From Lamellibrachia columna (lineage: Eukaryota > Annelida > Polychaeta > Sabellida > Siboglinidae), in NCBI GenBank assembly GCA_963662155.1, contig OY759263.1:28436023-28500022 (forward strand): 64,000 bases of DNA, written 5' to 3'. The notes below the pieces were generated by a model. That model saw nothing but the letters and a program-made list of their open reading frames with translations, ran no database searches and was not told the origin of the DNA. The position numbers and the translations under genes are program-made. Positions within the stretch are counted from its first letter, which is position 1. The number at the start of each line of letters is the position of its first letter. Of this stretch, positions 57,701-63,700 are shown piece by piece.

Positions 57701-60700
57701 GCATAGCACTCCTTCTGTTTTCATCGTGTGGTATCAAAGATAGAGCTATATCATTTCTATATTTCAAAATGAAATCTGGAAAGGGATACACATAATTGCA
57801 TTTGTAAACATTCGGTCGGTGTTACCTGAAGCAGTCGTACTTTCTATCTCGAGAGTAGTAGTATCCAATGATGCAGTAGTAGAAGACGTCGCTGAAGTAG
57901 TGTCTTCCACGGTAGTTTTCCCTTCTACTACCGTACTTGCAACAGTTGCTGAATAATCAAAATTAAAAAATAAATTACAAATATCATAGTTATATTATAT
58001 TTATTTTCTATTTGTTATAATTAATATCAATCGTTCCATATGTACAACAAATTAGCAGTTTCGTAGTGTTTTCAATTAGGTAATAAAATATTAATAACGG
58101 ACGAATAGATAAAACGATTATTTGAGATCAAACTTATACCTTCGCTAGTTATTTCGACGAAAGATGTTGTTCCTTCGACTGTTGTTTGTGCAGCTGTTCC
58201 AGTGGTCTCTGTCGAAATTATTGTTTCGGTTGACCCCGTGGTAACATCCGCAGCTGTGGTTGTTGCTGAAAAAAAATACTTAAAATAGAGCTAAGCATTT
58301 AGTAGATGCCGGAATTAAATTATTTTCTGTAATGACAGTTATATTGGTAAAGAAGTCTCATTGCCTACCCATCAAAATTACACTTATTTTTTAAACAGAA
58401 ATGACAGTCATTTACCTTCGCTCGTTGTCTCAACAGATTGCGTCGTTCCTTCGATTGTACTTGTTTCAACTGACTCTGTAGTCGCTGCCGACGACAAGCT
58501 ATCCGTCGATTCCGTTGTTTCCACAGGGGCTGTGGAGGATCCTGCCAGAAGAATATCATGTCAAATGCATTCATTGGTTTGAACTAAGACTTTTTTTAAC
58601 AACACATTGAACATCCATATATATAAATGGAATAACATTGAACATTATGCTGATTCATCAATGTTATGTGATTTGTTTCCAAGCTACAATTTTCGCTTAT
58701 GCTTCATCAAACCTCATGTATTCATTTTGAAATATGAAACAACGAATACGATTGATATTTTCAATACAACTTTATATTTTAAAATAGCTGCAAAGCACTC
58801 CTTCTGTTTTCTTCGTGTGGTATCAAAGATAGAGCTATATCATTTCTATATTTCCAAAATGACAACTGGAAAGGGATACACATAACTGCATTTGTAAACA
58901 TTCGGTCGGTGTTACCTGAAGCAGTCGTACTTTCTATCTCGAGAGTAGTAGTATCCAATGATGCAGTAGTAGAAGACGTCGCTGAAGTAGTGTCTTCCTC
59001 GGTAATTTTCCCTTCTACTACCGTACTTGCTACAGTTGGTGAATAGTCAAAATTCAATAATAAATTACAAATATCAGAGTTATAATATATTTATTTTCTA
59101 TTTATTATAATTAATATCAATCGTTCCATATGTTCAACAAATTACCAGTTTCGTAGATATTTCAATTGGGTAATAAAATATTAGTAACGGGCGAATAGAT
59201 AAAACGATTAGTTGAGATCATTCTTGTACCTTCGCTAGTTGTTTCGACGAAAGATGTTGTTCCTTCGATTGTTGTTTGTGCAGCTATTCCAGTGGTCTCT
59301 GTCGAAGTTATTGTTTCGGTTGACCCCGTGGTAACATCCGCAGCTGTGGTTGTTGCTGATAAAAAATTATTTGAAATAGAACTAAGCATTTAGTAGATGC
59401 AGGAATTAAATTATTTTCTCTAATGACAGTTATATTGGAAAACAAGTCACATTGCCTACCCTTCAAAATTACACTCATTGTTTAAACAGAAATGACAGTC
59501 ATTTACCTTCGCTCGTTGTCTCAACGGATGGCGTCGTTCCTTCAATTGTACTTGTTTCAACAGACTCTGTAGTCGCTGCCGACGACAAGCTATCCGTCGA
59601 TTCCGTGGTTTCCACAGGGGCTGTGGTGGATCCTGCCAAAAGAATATCATGTCAAATGCATTCATTGGTTTGAACAAGACATTGTTTTAACAAAACATTG
59701 AACATCCATATATATAAATGGAATAACATTGAACATTATGCTGATTCATAAATGTTATGTGATTTGCTTCCAAGTTACAAGTTGCGCTTTTGCATTTTCA
59801 AACCTCATGTATTAATTTTGATATATGAAACATCGAATATGATTGATATTTTCAATACAACTTTATATTTTAAAATAGTTGCATAGCACTCCTTCTGTTT
59901 TCATCGTGTGGTATCAAAGATAGAGCTATATCATTTCTATATTTCAAAATGAAATCTGGAAAGGGATACACATAATTGCATTTGTAAACATTCGGTCGGT
60001 GTTACCTGAAGCAGTCGTACTTTCTATCTCGAGAGGAGTAGTATCCAATGATGCAGTAGTAGAAGACGTCGCTGAAGTAGTGTCTTCCACGGTAGTTTTC
60101 CCTTCTACTACCGTACTTGCTACAGTTGCTGAATAATCAAAATTAAAAAATAAATTACAAATATCATAGTTATATTATATTTATTTTCTATTTGTTATAA
60201 TTAATATCAATCGTTCCATATGTACAACAAATTAGCAGTTTCGTAGTTTTTTCAATTAGGTAATAAAATATTAATAACGGACGAATAGATAAAACGATTA
60301 TTTGAGATCAAACTTATACCTTCGCTAGTTATTTCGACGAAAGATGTTGTTCCTTCGACTGTTGTTTGTGCAGCTGTTCCAGTGGTCTCTGTCGAAATTA
60401 TTGTTTCGGTTGACCCCGTGGTAACATCCGCAGCTGTGGTTGTTGCTGAAAAAAAATACTTAAAATAGAGCTAAGCATTTAGTAGATGCCGGAATTAAAT
60501 TATTTTCTGTAATGACAGTTATATTGGTAAAGAAGTCTCATTGCCTACCCATCAAAATTACACTTATTTTTTAAACAGAAATGACAGTCATTTACCTTCG
60601 CTCGTTGTCTCAACAGATTGCGTCGTTCCTTCGATTGTACTTGTTTCAACTGACTCTGTAGTCGCTGCCGACGACAAGCTATCCGTCGATTCCGTTGTTT

Positions 60701-63700
60701 CCACAGGGGCTGTGGTGGATCCTGCCAGAAGAATATCATGTCAAATGCATTCATTGGTTTGAACTAAGACTTTTTTTAACAACACATTGAACATCCATAT
60801 ATATAAATGGAATAACATTGAACATTATGCTGATTCATCAATGTTATGTGATTTGTTTCCAAGCTACAATTTTCGCTTATGCTTCATCAAACCTCATGTA
60901 TTCATTTTGAAATATGAAACAACGAATACGATTGATATTTTCAATACAACTTTATATTTTAAAATAGCTGCAAAGCACTCCTTCTGTTTTCTTCGTGTGG
61001 TATCAAAGATAGAGCTATATCATTTCTATATTTCCAAAATGACAACTGGAAAGGGATACACATAACTGGATTTGTAAACATTCGGTCGGTGTTACCTGAA
61101 GCAGTCGTACTTTCTATCTCGAGAGTAGTAGTATCTAATGATGCAGTAGTAGAAGACGTCGCTGAAGTAGTGTCTTCCTCGGTAATTTTCCCTTCTACTA
61201 CCGTACTTGCTACAGTTGGTGAATAGTCAAAATTCAATAATAAATTACAAATATCAGAGTTATAATATATTTATTTTCTATTTATTATAATTAATATCAA
61301 TCGTTCCATATGTTCAACAAATTACCAGTTTCGTAGATATTTCAATTGGGTAATAAAATATTAGTAACGGGCGAATAGATAAAACGATTAGTTGAGATCA
61401 TTCTTGTACCTTCGCTAGTTGTTTCGACGAAAGATGTTGTTCCTTCGATTGTTGTTTGTGCAGCTATTCCAGTGGTCTCTGTCGAAGTTATTGTTTCGGT
61501 TGACCCCGTGGTAACATCCGCAGCTGTGGTTGTTGCTGATAAAAAATTATTTGAAATAGAACTAAGCATTTAGTAGATGCAGGAATTAAATTATTTTCTC
61601 TAATGACAGTTATATTGGAAAACAAGTCACATTGCCTACCCTTCAAAATTACACTCATTGTTTAAACAGAAATGACAGTCATTTACCTTCGCTCGTTGTC
61701 TCAACGGATGGCGTCGTTCCTTCAATTGTACTTGTTTCAACAGACTCTGTAGTCGCTGCCGACGACAAGCTATCCGTCGATTCCGTGGTTTCCACAGGGG
61801 CTGTGGTGGATCCTGCCAAAAGAATATCATGTCAAATGCATTCATTGGTTTGAACAAGACATTGTTTTAACAAAACATTGAACATCCATATATATATAAA
61901 TGGAATAACATTGAACATTATGCTGATTCATAAATGTTATGTGATTTGCTTCCAAGTTACAAGTTGCGCTTTTGCATTTTCAAACCTCATGTATTAATTT
62001 TGATATATGAAACATCGAATATGATTGATATTTTCAATACAACTTTATATTTTAAAATAGTTGCATAGCACTCCTTCTGTTTTCATCGTGTGGTATCAAA
62101 GATAGAGCTATATCATTTCTATATTTCAAAATGAAATCTGGAAAGGGATACACATAATTGCATTTGTAAACATTCGGTCGGTGTTACCTGAAGCAGTCGT
62201 ACTTTCTATCTCGAGAGGAGTAGTATCCAATGATGCAGTAGTAGAAGACGTCGCTGAAGTAGTGTCTTCCACGGTAGTTTTCCCTTCTACTACCGTACTT
62301 GCTACAGTTGCTGAATAATCAAAATTAAAAAATAAATTACAAATATCATAGTTATATTATATTTATTTTCTATTTGTTATAATTAATATCAATCGTTCCA
62401 TATGTACAACAAATTAGCAGTTTCGTAGTTTTTTCAATTAGGTAATAAAATATTAATAACGGACGAATAGATAAAACGATTATTTGAGATCAAACTTATA
62501 CCTTCGCTAGTTATTTCGACGAAAGATGTTGTTCCTTCGACTGTTGTTTGTGCAGCTGTTCCAGTGGTCTCTGTCGAAATTATTGTTTCGGTTGACCCCG
62601 TGGTAACATCCGCAGCTGTGGTTGTTGCTGAAAAAAAATACTTAAAATAGAGCTAAGCATTTAGTAGATGCCGGAATTAAATTATTTTCTGTAATGACAG
62701 TTATATTGGTAAAGAAGTCTCATTGCCTACCCATCAAAATTACACTTATTTTTTAAACAGAAATGACAGTCATTTACCTTCGCTCGTTGTCTCAACAGAT
62801 TGCGTCGTTCCTTCGATTGTACTTGTTTCAACTGACTCTGTAGTCGCTGCCGACGACAAGCTATCCGTCGATTCCGTTGTTTCCACAGGGGCTGTGGTGG
62901 ATCCTGCCAGAAGAATATCATGTCAAATGCATTCATTGGTTTGAACTAAGACTTTTTTTAACAACACATTGAACATCCATATATATAAATGGAATAACAT
63001 TGAACATTATGCTGATTCATCAATGTTATGTGATTTGTTTCCAAGCTACAATTTTCGCTTATGCTTCATCAAACCTCATGTATTCATTTTGAAATATGAA
63101 ACAACGAATACGATTGATATTTTCAATACAACTTTATATTTTAAAATAGCTGCAAAGCACTCCTTCTGTTTTCTTCGTGTGGTATCAAAGATAGAGCTAT
63201 ATCATTTCTATATTTCCAAAATGACAACTGGAAAGGGATACACATAACTGCATTTGTAAACATTCGGTCGGTGTTACCTGAAGCAGTCGTACTTTCTATC
63301 TCGAGAGTAGTAGTATCCAATGATGCAGTAGTAGAAGACGTCGCTGAAGTAGTGTCTTCCTCGGTAATTTTCCCTTCTACTACCGTACTTGCTACAGTTG
63401 GTGAATAGTCAAAATTCAATAATAAATTACAAATATCAGAGTTATAATATATTTATTTTCTATTTATTATAATTAATATCAATCGTTCCATATGTTCAAC
63501 AAATTACCAGTTTCGTAGATATTTCAATTGGGTAATAAAATATTAGTAACGGGCGAATAGATAAAACGATTAGTTGAGATCATTCTTGTACCTTCGCTAG
63601 TTGTTTCGACGAAAGATGTTGTTCCTTCGATTGTTGTTTGTGCAGCTATTCCAGTGGTCTCTGTCGAAGTTATTGTTTCGGTTGACCCCGTGGTAACATC

